Assembly (NCBI GenBank): GCA_938085045.1
Contig: CALKGI010000027.1
Location: 1-33,151 of the forward strand
Length of the DNA stretch: 33,151 nt
Source of the DNA: an uncultured Alteromonadaceae bacterium
GTDB lineage: Bacteria > Pseudomonadota > Gammaproteobacteria > Enterobacterales > Alteromonadaceae
Direction of reading: 5' to 3'
Shown here: in pieces, positions 1 through 9,068 of the stretch
Layout: every line of letters begins with the position of its first letter
How positions within the stretch are numbered: the stretch's first letter is position 1
Notes under the pieces: model-generated
Seen by the model: only the letters and a program-made list of their open reading frames with translations
The model's database searches: none
Told to the model about the DNA's origin: nothing
Program-made: the position numbers and the translations under genes

Positions 1-468
1 AATCGTCTTAATATCTTTAAATGCCCGCATCAGCGAGAAGGGGATACTGTTAGCAATTAAAACGGGTAGGGCAGCTAATGCCACCAAAAACACCTGAAAA
101 TATTTAATGTCACCAAATACATATAAAGTAATTTTTTGAGACAATAAATACAGTACCGTGAGGGTAAAGGGCATAAAAATAGCCAATAAAATAACATAAG
201 ACTTTAACGCTGATAATATCATTTCTCTAGAATTGTCAGAGTCAACGTTTTCTGCTAATTGCTTAACCAGCGCCTCGCCAGTACTCAATAGACTAAAAGT
301 CGCGAGCTTCTGGGATAGGAAGTTTAACTGATTAAAAACCCCCATGCCTGTGGTACCCAATAGGACAGCACACAGTTTGATTTTCGCTAAACCGACAACA
401 AACTCGACAATTCGAGCCATCCCCAAAATCGAAGTGTTTTTGGTCAGTGCTATAAAACTATTTGACAT
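1..468 (-). CDS. wzx: Wzx-type polysaccharide flippase, C-terminus cut by window edge
   Basis: Partial gene of 156 codons, open to the window edge with no stop. I translated it directly from the reverse strand; it begins MSNSFIALTKNTSILGMARI at an ATG (466-468). The visible part has the start of a MOP/MATE-like fold: an N-terminal amphipathic stretch, a helix near residues 15-45 with the 'GTTGMGVFNQL' turn typical of Wzx/RfbX flippases, then two strongly hydrophobic helices (about 90-115 and 120-140). Its role would be to move undecaprenyl-PP-linked repeat units across the inner membrane. Its start overlaps the end of the acyltransferase gene by 11 bases, which indicates one operon. A complete second flippase lies in the same cluster at 20327-21601. 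The family call is good; the substrate is unknown. Confidence 0.8.
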   Translation of the reverse strand, partial: MSNSFIALTKNTSILGMARIVEFVVGLAKIKLCAVLLGTTGMGVFNQLNFLSQKLATFSLLSTGEALVKQLAENVDSDNSREMILSALKSYVILLAIFMPFTLTVLYLLSQKITLYVFGDIKYFQVFLVALAALPVLIANSIPFSLMRAFKDIKTI

Positions 469-1057
469 CAGATAACCTTCGAGCGGGGACGCCCGCGGCT
501 AGAATGTGATTAGCGACATCCTTGTTGACCAAAGCCCCTGCCGCGATAAAGGCTGATTCGCCAAGGCTCACGCCCATCAAAACCGTGGCACCGGCACCGA
601 CATAAACATCATCACCTATGGTTGTGCTTGCACTTTGTGACGGGTAAGACTGGCTGAGTTTACTTTTGGTCATATCAATATGGGTGATAAAAGTCGACTG
701 CATTGAGATCACTACACGATTACCGATAGTCAGCTTTCCCCTTAAATCAAAAAAACAATTTTTGCCGATATGGCAATTGTCACCGACTCGCAAATGTTTG
801 AAGTTTTTGCAATTATGAAAAACTATACCACTTTGAACATCGCAATTACGTCCTATGCTAGCACCTCGTAAACGCAAAATATAAATCAAACCGTTACGAT
901 TGATCTGGCTCAAATAATGACAGGCATTATCGAAACCAAACAGCCACTCTCTTACCAAAAAATGAAATACAGATATAATCATAAAAGGCAAAAATAACAG
1001 CGTTCGTACCACTTTGATTAGTGCTTTAATTTTTTCTCTCAACTGGCCGTTCTCCAC
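458..1057 (-). CDS. Hexapeptide-repeat (left-handed beta-helix) acyltransferase
   Basis: 199 aa from a GTG start. The N-terminal ~45 residues are hydrophobic and may associate with the membrane. From about residue 65 the protein shows imperfect hexapeptide repeats (IGRNCDV, VGDNCHIGKNCFF, IGNRVVI, IGDDVYVGAGATVLMGV), the signature of the LbH fold of the WcaF/NodL/CAT-type acetyltransferases. The His of 'ITHIDMT' sits where these enzymes carry their catalytic histidine. It probably transfers an acetyl or other acyl group to a sugar of the repeat unit or to a nucleotide-linked amino sugar. It lies between a polymerase gene and a flippase gene, with a 30-base gap upstream and an 11-base overlap downstream. 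The acceptor cannot be read from sequence. The C-terminal 'AAGVPARRL' is typical of the family. Confidence 0.82.
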   Translation of the reverse strand: MENGQLREKIKALIKVVRTLLFLPFMIISVFHFLVREWLFGFDNACHYLSQINRNGLIYILRLRGASIGRNCDVQSGIVFHNCKNFKHLRVGDNCHIGKNCFFDLRGKLTIGNRVVISMQSTFITHIDMTKSKLSQSYPSQSASTTIGDDVYVGAGATVLMGVSLGESAFIAAGALVNKDVANHILAAGVPARRLSDVK

Positions 1058-1087
1058 TCATAAAACATAAAACCTAAAACCCTGTAT

Positions 1088-2371
1088 TTAACCACGTCGT
1101 ACTTGTTGTTTCGCTGCTATTTTAGTGACCATCCAACCGTAAATCACCGGAAAGGCAAAATAAACTACAAATCCAATCGAAGGGGTGAGATTATTGACTA
1201 AAAAGAAAAGAAATGTGAGAGCAAACATCAATAATGGTAAGCTAAACTTGACTTGGGAGTGCACTCTTAATTGTCGAAACAAAGGCTGGAAAAAAACATA
1301 TATGGCTAGTGAACCCCAAAATACCCCATACAGGGCATAGTTATCAAGCAAAAATGAATGTTGACCAAAACCACTTAAACCTTGCTCAACATTACCAATA
1401 TCACTGGTAATAAGTCCTAAAATTGGGTTGTTAATAACAGCAATGTAACTGCTTTGAAACGCATTTAATCGGGCATCCATTGACATCTCTACCAGACCTG
1501 TATCCAATAAATCACGGATCTCGAGCAAACGCGATGTATTCATCGATTCCCCTGTCAGTGAAATCCCAAAATCAATGATGTTTAACAGAAAATACGGAAT
1601 GAAAGGTGCAATAATCAGCAGGGCGAAGATGTAAAAAAGGAACCTAGCGCTGGTTATTTTCGGAATGAAAAGCCGAAAAACGATTGAAGCCAGGGTTAGA
1701 ATCAGGGCAGTCATGAAATTAGAAAAGGCTATATTGATCAAAAAAAGCGTTAAAACGGCGATCCAGAACGGCTTGTAAGGTAGCTTAAACCGTCTTCGAG
1801 AGTTTATGACTAAATATAACAAAGGCGGGCAAAGAAAAACCAAGCAGTAGATAAACTCATAACCCGCGACACCTTGGCTCATTTGGCTGAGTCCGACAAC
1901 GGTATCCTTTTTGGCCGTGCGGGAAATATTTGGATGATCAATGTACTGTAATACCGTAAACAAGCTGATCATTAATACGACAGGCAATAGCCACATCAAT
2001 AATTTAATATTGTCATCTTGTCTGTTGTTACCCTCATTAATGCGATACGCCCAATAGAAAATAGCAACTTGGAAAATCTCCAAATATCGGTTGCCAATAA
2101 AGCCATTGCCCGCAGCAAAAGCAAGTGAAATGGTATAGGCAAAGAATATATAGGTTGCAAATTGGTGTATCGTCGGCCTGATAAAAAAAGCGGGTGCAGA
2201 CACTATTGCCGCACATAACCAAGCTGCTGAAAGAACCGGCCAAATATAGTTAAAATATGGCAAGGCTCTTATGGGGGGAAATATCGACAATACCGCAAGG
2301 CAATAGAGCAGCAAGAGCGCGAACAGTTGAGCCCAACTCCTCTTCGATGTTTGAATGTTACCTTGATTCAC
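1088..2371 (-). CDS. wzy: Wzy-type O-antigen/capsule polymerase
   Basis: 427 aa, GTG start, highly hydrophobic with about 10-12 predicted membrane helices. There is one larger loop around residues 268-345 containing 'DARLNAFQSSYIAVINNPILG' and 'GQHSFLLDNYALYG'. This matches the layout of Wzy/O-antigen ligase-like proteins, in which a big periplasmic loop carries the N-P-x-x-G and H-(N/S) elements. Such proteins join lipid-linked repeat units in the periplasm. Wzy proteins diverge strongly, so topology and position between a glycosyltransferase and an acyltransferase/flippase are the main support. No clear Shine-Dalgarno sequence precedes the GTG, so the exact start is uncertain. A second polymerase/ligase candidate sits at 15090-17183. 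Confidence 0.75.
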   Translation of the reverse strand: MNQGNIQTSKRSWAQLFALLLLYCLAVLSIFPPIRALPYFNYIWPVLSAAWLCAAIVSAPAFFIRPTIHQFATYIFFAYTISLAFAAGNGFIGNRYLEIFQVAIFYWAYRINEGNNRQDDNIKLLMWLLPVVLMISLFTVLQYIDHPNISRTAKKDTVVGLSQMSQGVAGYEFIYCLVFLCPPLLYLVINSRRRFKLPYKPFWIAVLTLFLINIAFSNFMTALILTLASIVFRLFIPKITSARFLFYIFALLIIAPFIPYFLLNIIDFGISLTGESMNTSRLLEIRDLLDTGLVEMSMDARLNAFQSSYIAVINNPILGLITSDIGNVEQGLSGFGQHSFLLDNYALYGVFWGSLAIYVFFQPLFRQLRVHSQVKFSLPLLMFALTFLFFLVNNLTPSIGFVVYFAFPVIYGWMVTKIAAKQQVRRG

Positions 2372-2388
2372 TTTGAAGTAACGCTCAT

Positions 2389-3477
2389 CTATTTGCTGAG
2401 TAACTGGGCATAGAGCTGTTCAAGTTTGCACTCGATACTCTGTTTGGAGAACTTGCTGTTCACTTTAGTCAAAGCATTACTACCATACTCTTTCACCAAC
2501 GCTGGGCGGGAAACCAACTTCTCCATGGCACCGTATAACATATCGGCATCACCAGTTGTAACCAGTTCTCCATTATATCCGGTTTCAACAATTTCAGGGA
2601 CGCCACCAGTATCTGAGGCAACTAATGCCAAACCAGCTTTTGACGCTTCGAGCAAAGCAACAGACAAGGTCTCGTGCAAGGTAGGTAACACAAATATATC
2701 TGCTGCACCGTTAATTCTTTGCACATCGTCACGATAACCCAATAAAACCACCTGGCCTTTGTCTATTTGGGTTTGTAACTCGCTTTTCATTGTCACCAAA
2801 TAATCACCGTCACCAGCAATCAAGAATTTTACCTTATCATTGCCAGTAAAACGTTCGATTGCCTGTTTTAAAATATGGTAGCCTTTCTCTTTGTTAATTC
2901 TACCGATAGAGGCAATCACTATATCATCGTCAGTAAAGCCGAATTCTGACCGCAATTGTACTTTGGGTTCTGCAACCTCTTGCTCAGGCGGGAAGTTGTA
3001 AACCGTGCCAAAACACTTATACGCAAATACGCGGGCAATTTTTCTTGAGGTGACAAAATCACTCACGCCGGTAAACCTTTTCGCCAGCAACATTGTCAGT
3101 GGTTCGAATAACCAAGTCAGCATAAACCTTTTCACAGGATGAAAATCGATAGCATCACCGGACATACCCCGGATTGTGACAACGGTATTTTTCACTCGGG
3201 CAAGAAAACAGGCGACTGCAACGTGAAAGCCTGACAATTGTAACCCCGTAAAGTGGACTATATCCGGGTTTACCTGTTTGATCTGACGACGTAGATCCAA
3301 TATCCGTTTTACACTGACACCACTACCCATTGAAGGATCGTAACGTAATTCGACAAAATCATACTTTTGTGACAAGCCCGATTCCATGATTCTAGTGGTA
3401 CTTGTAAAAGGACCTCCACCTTTGCCTTTTGTCGACCTATCCATGGCTATTACTGGTTTTTTATTCTCTGACTTCAT
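2389..3477 (-). CDS. GT4-family glycosyltransferase
   Basis: 362 aa, two-domain GT-B fold. The N-terminal half has a glycine-rich acceptor-side loop (KGKGGGPFTS, residues 17-26). The C-terminal donor domain carries 'GRINKEKG' (192-199), 'IAGDGD' (220-225) and an intact E-x7-E motif (E269 to E277 in 'HETLSVALLEA'), followed by GGVPEIV. These are the marks of retaining GT4 transferases (Glycos_transf_1). It should add one sugar to the growing undecaprenyl-PP-linked repeat at the cytosolic membrane face. An AGG sits eight bases before the ATG, supporting this start. It lies 17 bases upstream of the polymerase gene. Donor and acceptor cannot be assigned from sequence. Confidence 0.88.
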   Translation of the reverse strand: MKSENKKPVIAMDRSTKGKGGGPFTSTTRIMESGLSQKYDFVELRYDPSMGSGVSVKRILDLRRQIKQVNPDIVHFTGLQLSGFHVAVACFLARVKNTVVTIRGMSGDAIDFHPVKRFMLTWLFEPLTMLLAKRFTGVSDFVTSRKIARVFAYKCFGTVYNFPPEQEVAEPKVQLRSEFGFTDDDIVIASIGRINKEKGYHILKQAIERFTGNDKVKFLIAGDGDYLVTMKSELQTQIDKGQVVLLGYRDDVQRINGAADIFVLPTLHETLSVALLEASKAGLALVASDTGGVPEIVETGYNGELVTTGDADMLYGAMEKLVSRPALVKEYGSNALTKVNSKFSKQSIECKLEQLYAQLLSK

Positions 3478-3537
3478 AATTACAACCTATTGTAGACCCC
3501 AATTTACCACATCAATAATCAGCTGAACCGTTTCAAG

Positions 3538-4728
3538 TTACTGGCTCAACATGGTCTTCAAATCAGGTTTAGTGACAGTAACGTCAAAATTACGCATCGC
3601 CATATTTCTGGCTTGCTGGCGCATCTCTTTATACTGAGTTATATCAAGTTGTAAAATTCGCGATAAACCCTGCTTTAAACTGTCCACGCTTTCGTTTTGG
3701 CAAACTATACCCGTTTCACCGTCGATTAAGTAATCGGCCAAATCACTGGTATGGTTGGCAACGACAGGCGTCCCTACGGACAGGCTCTCTACAAATTTGG
3801 TGGGAAAACCGGCTTTCGCATAACGCTTGTTCGGTCTGAGTAGGACACTAAAGTCAGCGTCTCTAATAATGCTTAACGCTTGTGACTGCGACACCACACC
3901 AAAACATTTTATGCCAGTGGGCAATTGCTGCAATGCCCTAGTTTTTAGTGCTGGGTAGTTTAACAGTTGTTCTGGTGTGATCCCGGCAATGTTTAGTCTA
4001 ATTCTTTGGCCATCGGCGTCGACATTCAGTAAGGCGGCCAACACGTTGTCCAACAGATCTTTGTGACCTGGACTGCCAGTATAACCAAGGGTTATCAATG
4101 ACGACTCGGTCACGTCTAGTCTGGCATTGACCGCAGACACGTCAAGTGTCGGTGTGACCCTAATCGTATTACAGCCCTTGGATTCATAATGTGATTGTAA
4201 GTATTTACTGATGGCAATAATGTGATCAGACTTACAACTTAACCAGCGCATGGCTAACTCGATATTCCAGTAGTAGGGATTGATAATGCCTTTAAGCAAC
4301 GATGGTGGATCGTACCATTCGACCGCGTCAAAAATCAGCGGTACCTTGTTGCGTTTACACCAAGGTAATAAGCGTAAAAAATAAGGAGAATAACCACTGT
4401 AAAGAATCACGGCGTGAGGTTTTTGCGGTAAAGAATCTAACCAATTAACGGTTTTTTTGCCCATCAAAAAATAAAACAAATGTTTAATTAATGTTGGGTA
4501 TTGTTCGGCAGTTCTTTCATTGAGTGAACAAACTTCGACTCCTTCATAGCAGTTATTGTCTGGACCATCTTCAGGACTCTGTCCTGAACCAATGACAACC
4601 CTGTAATCCAGTGCCTGCAGAGATTTGGTTATCCCCAAGATCCGCCGTGCTGCCGCGCCACCATTTGGAAAAGAAAATGGTCCAACATAAACTACTGTTG
4701 ATTGATTAACCTCAGACACGCCAGACAA
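3538..4728 (-). CDS. GT4-like glycosyltransferase, candidate L-FucNAc transferase
   Basis: 396 aa, GT-B fold. The N-terminal 'VGPFSFPNGGAAARRI' loop and C-terminal 'GFPTKFVESLSVGTPVVAN' identify a GT4-like transferase. In the usual E-x7-E motif only the second Glu is present; the first position is Ala, as in some subfamilies. The longest reading starts at a TTG (4726-4728). A GTG at 4717-4719 has an AGGG nine bases upstream and would overlap the stop of the preceding gene as GTGTCTGA, which makes it a good alternative start. The gene directly follows the UDP-L-FucNAc pathway gene wbjD. In E. coli O26 the GT4 gene wbuB is found near fnlABC, so an L-FucNAc transferase is a reasonable guess from position only. 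Confidence 0.82.
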   Translation of the reverse strand: MSGVSEVNQSTVVYVGPFSFPNGGAAARRILGITKSLQALDYRVVIGSGQSPEDGPDNNCYEGVEVCSLNERTAEQYPTLIKHLFYFLMGKKTVNWLDSLPQKPHAVILYSGYSPYFLRLLPWCKRNKVPLIFDAVEWYDPPSLLKGIINPYYWNIELAMRWLSCKSDHIIAISKYLQSHYESKGCNTIRVTPTLDVSAVNARLDVTESSLITLGYTGSPGHKDLLDNVLAALLNVDADGQRIRLNIAGITPEQLLNYPALKTRALQQLPTGIKCFGVVSQSQALSIIRDADFSVLLRPNKRYAKAGFPTKFVESLSVGTPVVANHTSDLADYLIDGETGIVCQNESVDSLKQGLSRILQLDITQYKEMRQQARNMAMRNFDVTVTKPDLKTMLSQ

Positions 4729-5845
4729 CCCTATTAATATAATCAGTATAACTGTGGATTATTCTAACGACTTTATCTGCGACATTCGGCATCGAATAAT
4801 CGTTGACCAAGCGCAGACTTCTGTCAGCGCCCCTCGCTTGATTTTGCAGTATATTCAGACCTTGCAGGACTCGGTCACAGGTCAGGCCCACCATCATCAC
4901 AGCAGCCTCTTCCATTCCCTCAGGGCGTTCGTGGGCTTCACGTATATTTAACGCAGGGAAATTTAAAATCGACGATTCTTCATTAATTGTGCCGCTATCA
5001 GACAGTACGGCTGTGGCATTTACTTGCAGGTTATTGTAATCGTTGAATCCCAACGGTTTAAGCAACTGAATCAATGGGTGAAACTTGATACCTTTGCTGT
5101 CGATTCGTTTGCGAGTGCGTGGATGAGTAGAAACAATGATCGGGCACTGATATGTTTCGGCAACAACGTTGAGGGTATTGACCAGGTTTTCGAAATTAAC
5201 ATCCGAATCGATATTCTCTTCTCTATGGGCACTGACCACAAAGTATTTTTCTTTTTCTAATGATAAACGTGCAAGCACCGTTGATTTTTCAATGGCGTCT
5301 TTATAATGGTTGAGTACTTCAAACATTGGACTGCCTGTTTTTATCACCATTTCTGGAGGCAATCCTTCACGCAGTAGATATTCACGGGCAATGGAACTGT
5401 AAGTTAAGTTTATATCTGCGGTATGATCAACGATACGTCTATTGATTTCTTCTGGTACTCTTTGATCGAAGCAGCGATTACCCGCTTCCATATGAAACAC
5501 TGGCACTTTGCGACGTTTTGCCGGAATGACCGCCATACAGCTATTGGTATCACCTAATACCAGCAAAGCATCAGGAGACACTTTTTCTAATACTTTGTCT
5601 ACGGTGACAATCACATTACCAATCGTTTGTGCACCACTTTCGCCTGCTGCTTCAAGAAAATAATCTGGCTTACGAACCCCTAAATCATCGAAAAATATCT
5701 CGTTGAGTTCGTAATCGTAATTCTGACCAGTGTGCACCAAGATATGTTCGCAGTATTCATCAAGCTTGTGCATTACTCGCGATAATCGGATGATCTCCGG
5801 TCGCGTGCCGACTACGGTCATTACCTTTAATTTTTTCATTTTCAT
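4712..5845 (-). CDS. wbjD: UDP-GlcNAc 2-epimerase family, WbjD/CapG (UDP-L-FucNAc formation)
   Basis: 377 aa, full length for the non-hydrolysing 2-epimerase family (GT-B-like fold). It shows GTRPEIIR (13-20), 'HTGQNYDYELNEIFF', 'VLGDTNSC', 'HMEAGNRC' with 'RVPEEINRRIVDH', 'SAHREENID' and 'DSGTINEES'. In the WbjBCD/CapEFG pathway this enzyme epimerises C2 of UDP-2-acetamido-2,6-dideoxy-L-talose to give UDP-L-FucNAc. The assignment over plain WecB rests on its place directly after WbjB and WbjC homologues. Two starts are possible: ATG at 5845, overlapping the stop of wbjC by 4 bases, or ATG at 5839. The second has AAGG seven bases upstream and gives the compact N-terminus MKKLKVMTVVG. The end overlaps the next glycosyltransferase. 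Confidence 0.9.
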   Translation of the reverse strand: MKMKKLKVMTVVGTRPEIIRLSRVMHKLDEYCEHILVHTGQNYDYELNEIFFDDLGVRKPDYFLEAAGESGAQTIGNVIVTVDKVLEKVSPDALLVLGDTNSCMAVIPAKRRKVPVFHMEAGNRCFDQRVPEEINRRIVDHTADINLTYSSIAREYLLREGLPPEMVIKTGSPMFEVLNHYKDAIEKSTVLARLSLEKEKYFVVSAHREENIDSDVNFENLVNTLNVVAETYQCPIIVSTHPRTRKRIDSKGIKFHPLIQLLKPLGFNDYNNLQVNATAVLSDSGTINEESSILNFPALNIREAHERPEGMEEAAVMMVGLTCDRVLQGLNILQNQARGADRSLRLVNDYSMPNVADKVVRIIHSYTDYINRVVWRV

Positions 5846-6948
5846 ACCTTATACGCAACGGTGTCTGGACGTTGCTGATCAAAAACCTCGTTGGCCCATA
5901 ACATAACAATCAACTCGGTATCACCAATGTTGGTGATATCATGAGACCAACCGGGAACTGTTTCAACAATCTCTGGATGAGCACCATCGGTCAGAATTTC
6001 ACAGGTTTCGTCTGTTACGATATGGCGGAAGCCGAATCTGGCTTGGCCTTTAATCACCAAAAACTTCTCGGTTTTACAATGATGATAATGGCCACCACGA
6101 GTGACACCCGGATGAGCACTAAAATATGAAAATTGACCGGAGTTTTCTGTTTTCAACATTTCAACAAAAACACCGCGAGGGTCTTCATGCTTGGGGATGG
6201 TGTAATTAAAGTCTGCTGGTGCTATATAGCTAATGTACGTTGCATATAAAACGCGTTTAAAGCCATCTCCAACGGCTTCGGTGACCAAAGTTTCGCGACT
6301 GTTTTTAAATCGGTAGAGTATCTCTGCAAGCTCACCAAGGGTCGTTGTGTAGCTGGGTTCGACATTAATCTGAATGCTGTTTTTTGGTAATGCTCGCATA
6401 GTTTGCAAAAATGATGTGATCACTACACCTATATGAACGAGATGTAGCTGTCCTTCTGGATGGTGAACTTCAATTGGCAGTCCGTTGGCAATGTTGTAAC
6501 AAAAAGTCGCGACCACCGAATTATAATTGGGTCGACACCACTTACCAAAGACATTGGGTAAACGGTAATTATAAACATCGTTGTCAGTATCGTTATGAAG
6601 GCTCATCAAGTGCGTTTCCGCTTTCAATTTGCTTTTGCCATAAGGGTTGGCTTGTTCAACCTGAATAGACGACGAATAGACAATTGGAATATTTCTTTTT
6701 TCTGAACGTATAAGCTCACAAATAGAAGCGGTCAAGTCGGCATTGCCAACATCAAACTCGCTGTCGTTTTCGGGGCGGTTTACGCCGGCCAAATGAAATA
6801 TAAAATCGGCCTGCTGTACGGCGGACTTTAAATCATCATAACTAGACGTTCGGGTGAAACAAATCGTCTCTATGTCTGTTTCACGTTTCAAACTTGCAAT
6901 AAGATTCTTACCGATAAACCCATTACTACCTGTGACCAAAACCTTCAT
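5842..6948 (-). CDS. wbjC: WbjC/CapF bifunctional reductase with C-terminal cupin (UDP-L-FucNAc pathway)
   Basis: 368 aa with two domains. Residues 1-245 form a short-chain dehydrogenase with GSNGFIGKN (7-15) and Y103-x3-K107 in 'NPYGKSKLKAE'. Residues ~248-368 form a cupin with 'RGGHYHHCKTEKFLVI' (H287, H289, H290 as likely metal ligands) and 'GWSHDITN'. This fusion is diagnostic of CapF/WbjC/FnlB, in which the cupin acts on C3 and the SDR reduces the C4 keto group with NADPH, giving the L-talose derivative used by WbjD. It distinguishes the FucNAc route from the L-QuiNAc route, whose reductase (WbvR) is RmlD-like and, as I understand it, lacks the cupin. The ATG is preceded by AGGG at 8 bases. 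It starts 10 bases after wbjB. Confidence 0.94.
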   Translation of the reverse strand: MKVLVTGSNGFIGKNLIASLKRETDIETICFTRTSSYDDLKSAVQQADFIFHLAGVNRPENDSEFDVGNADLTASICELIRSEKRNIPIVYSSSIQVEQANPYGKSKLKAETHLMSLHNDTDNDVYNYRLPNVFGKWCRPNYNSVVATFCYNIANGLPIEVHHPEGQLHLVHIGVVITSFLQTMRALPKNSIQINVEPSYTTTLGELAEILYRFKNSRETLVTEAVGDGFKRVLYATYISYIAPADFNYTIPKHEDPRGVFVEMLKTENSGQFSYFSAHPGVTRGGHYHHCKTEKFLVIKGQARFGFRHIVTDETCEILTDGAHPEIVETVPGWSHDITNIGDTELIVMLWANEVFDQQRPDTVAYKV

Positions 6949-6958
6949 TTTCTATACC

Positions 6959-7978
6959 CTATCTAGTTAACCAGCTTGCCAGTTCTTCTTTCACTTCTTT
7001 AAGCGAGAGTAAAACCTCTTTCACTTGAGAAACGTTTAGCTGCTCAGTATTGTGAGAGTGATAATCATCATCCAAGGCTTTGACCTTATTACCCTCAGTA
7101 AAGTATTTTTCATAATTCAAATCGCGATCATCCATGGAGACGCGATAATAACCGCCTAAATCTTCTGCTCGCGCGAGTTCTTCAATGGTTGCAAGCGTTT
7201 CATAAAGTTTTTCGCCGTGGCGCACACCAATGATTTTGACGTCAATTTTGACCTCAAACAACTCCTGCAATGCCTGGACTAAATCATTCACCGTGCAAGC
7301 TGGTGCTTTTTTGACAAATATGTCGCCTTGTCTGCCATGTGAAAAAGCAAACTCCACCAATCCAACAGCTTCGCTGAGCGCCATCAAAAAACGGGTCATC
7401 TCGCCCTCAGTGACAGTGATAGGTTTACCTGATTTAATTTGTTCGATAAAGCGTGGGATAACCGAACCACGGGAATACATGACATTGCCGTATCGAACGC
7501 AAGTTACGATGGTTTGAGTGTTTTGCCGTGCATAAGATTGTGCGACTTTTTCCATCATCGCCTTGCTGATACCCATGGCATTGACAGGATAAACAGCCTT
7601 GTCAGTACTCAAACAAACAACTTTACCAACATCGTTGGCGATTGCGGCTTTAATGACATTGTCACTACCGGTGACATTGGTCATCACGGCTTGCATTGGG
7701 AAAAATTCGCAAGAGGGGACTTGCTTTAATGCTGCGGCATGAAAGACATAATCGACTCCCTTCAAAGCGTTAAAAATTGAGTCATAGTCCCTTACATCAC
7801 CGATATAAAACTTAACCCTTACGTCACTCATGTAATTGGTACGCATCGAGTCTTGTTTCGTTTCGTCGCGGCTAAACACTCGAATTTCCTTGCAGTCTTG
7901 CTGCAACAAGTAGTCTGTTACTGTCTTGCCGAAAGACCCTGTACCACCGGTAATCAAAAAAGTTTTATTCGTGTACAT
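6959..7978 (-). CDS. wbjB: WbjB/CapE UDP-GlcNAc 4,6-dehydratase/5-epimerase
   Basis: 339 aa, short soluble form of the CapD/FlaA1-like extended SDR family. TGGTGSFG (10-17) binds NADP. 'STDKAVYPVNAMGISK' (124-139) carries the family's active-site variant in which Met135-x3-Lys139 replaces the classical Tyr-x3-Lys. 'RYGNVMYSRGSVIP' and 'VRHGEKLYETL' complete the signature of WbjB/Cap5E/FnlA. It converts UDP-GlcNAc to UDP-2-acetamido-2,6-dideoxy-4-keto hexoses with inversion at C5, the first step to UDP-L-FucNAc. It is followed by wbjC and wbjD in pathway order. A related membrane-bound dehydratase of the long WbpM type is present at 21608-23590, so the cluster encodes both subfamilies. Confidence 0.94.
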   Translation of the reverse strand: MYTNKTFLITGGTGSFGKTVTDYLLQQDCKEIRVFSRDETKQDSMRTNYMSDVRVKFYIGDVRDYDSIFNALKGVDYVFHAAALKQVPSCEFFPMQAVMTNVTGSDNVIKAAIANDVGKVVCLSTDKAVYPVNAMGISKAMMEKVAQSYARQNTQTIVTCVRYGNVMYSRGSVIPRFIEQIKSGKPITVTEGEMTRFLMALSEAVGLVEFAFSHGRQGDIFVKKAPACTVNDLVQALQELFEVKIDVKIIGVRHGEKLYETLATIEELARAEDLGGYYRVSMDDRDLNYEKYFTEGNKVKALDDDYHSHNTEQLNVSQVKEVLLSLKEVKEELASWLTR

Positions 7979-8037
7979 TACTAACCTTTACTTGCTACCA
8001 ACTTTACGTTGGCACCTTATTAACTACAAAAAGCTTA

Positions 8038-9000
8038 TCAACTAAATGGATTATAACCGTTATCTTTATAACGAATCTTATTCCAATAATTGAAGTGGGA
8101 TTTGGCTAAAACAATTGATTTAACATGTTCAAAACTCGCCTTGCCTGACACTAGTAGTACTAGCGTTTTTAATAATTTACGCAAAGGCCATTTAAAACAA
8201 AATGCCTTCGCTTGCTTCTCGTCAAGATGAAGCACTGCCAACTTCATGGTCGCCACTGAAGACCAATAATCTATTCTTGGTGATTTCTTATCACCGTCAC
8301 ACGTCGAAACACCACCTTTGTGCCATAACTGTGCTTTTGGTGTATAAACTAGCTTGTATCCCGCTTTTACCGCTCTGAGCGCAAAATCATTTTGCTCGCC
8401 ATAGAGAAAAAAGTATTCCGAATAGCTACCAATATCTTGTTGGATTTTGGTGGGCACCAACCAGAAAATGTCATCAAGCATACCCATTTCCATCTCTTGT
8501 TCATACTGGCCGACATCCTTTTCTCGCTTATTCTTAACAATCGATACCTGGTTTAAGCCACCTTCTGGGTCGACTTTTTGACCTATATATTGCAACGAAT
8601 CCTTTTCGTCATAATTATATACTTTTCCCGAGACGATCGCATTGCGCTGCCGCTCTTCGGCAACCCTGACCAATTCAGTGATTGAATCAGGGGCAATTAG
8701 GGTATCGTTATTCATGATCAGGCAAAAATCAGGATTGAATTTGGCGGCGGCATCAAAGCCATAATTAATGCCACCGACGTAACCTAAGTTGTCAGGTAAC
8801 GCCGCGATGGTCAACTCAGGGCATTGCGGCAATTCACGCTGAATATTATCAACGATACTTTGCTCGGAGCCATTATCAATCAAGATGACGTGAAAATTCC
8901 GGTATTTTGATTTAAGCACCGATTTAACACAGTCAATTGTATATTGATCTTGGTTGTAATTAATCGTGATGACTACAACCATGGGTTCTTCGATTGACAA
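8038..9000 (-). CDS. GT2-family glycosyltransferase (rhamnosyltransferase-like)
   Basis: 320 aa GT-A fold. 'VVITINYNQDQYTIDCVKSV' opens the nucleotide-binding domain. 'LIDNGS', 'NLGYVGGINYGF' and 'CLIMNNDTLIAP' (the N-D-D-type metal-binding segment) are typical of inverting GT2 enzymes such as the RfbF/WbbL-like rhamnosyltransferases. 'FFLYGEQNDFALRA' holds the catalytic-base region (E-x-N/D-D). The start is a TTG at 8998-9000. It is supported by GGAG ending seven bases upstream (9008-9011), a much better ribosome-binding site than any in front of the internal ATG six codons later. It lies between the aminotransferase and wbjB. It may use the dTDP-linked 6-deoxy sugar made by the Rml genes, but that is inference from position. 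Confidence 0.88.
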   Translation of the reverse strand: MSIEEPMVVVITINYNQDQYTIDCVKSVLKSKYRNFHVILIDNGSEQSIVDNIQRELPQCPELTIAALPDNLGYVGGINYGFDAAAKFNPDFCLIMNNDTLIAPDSITELVRVAEERQRNAIVSGKVYNYDEKDSLQYIGQKVDPEGGLNQVSIVKNKREKDVGQYEQEMEMGMLDDIFWLVPTKIQQDIGSYSEYFFLYGEQNDFALRAVKAGYKLVYTPKAQLWHKGGVSTCDGDKKSPRIDYWSSVATMKLAVLHLDEKQAKAFCFKWPLRKLLKTLVLLVSGKASFEHVKSIVLAKSHFNYWNKIRYKDNGYNPFS

Positions 9001-9068
9001 CTTCTTACTCCAATAAACGATATTTATTTCAAACTTGATTTAACCACTGTGGTCCATCGCAACAAACA

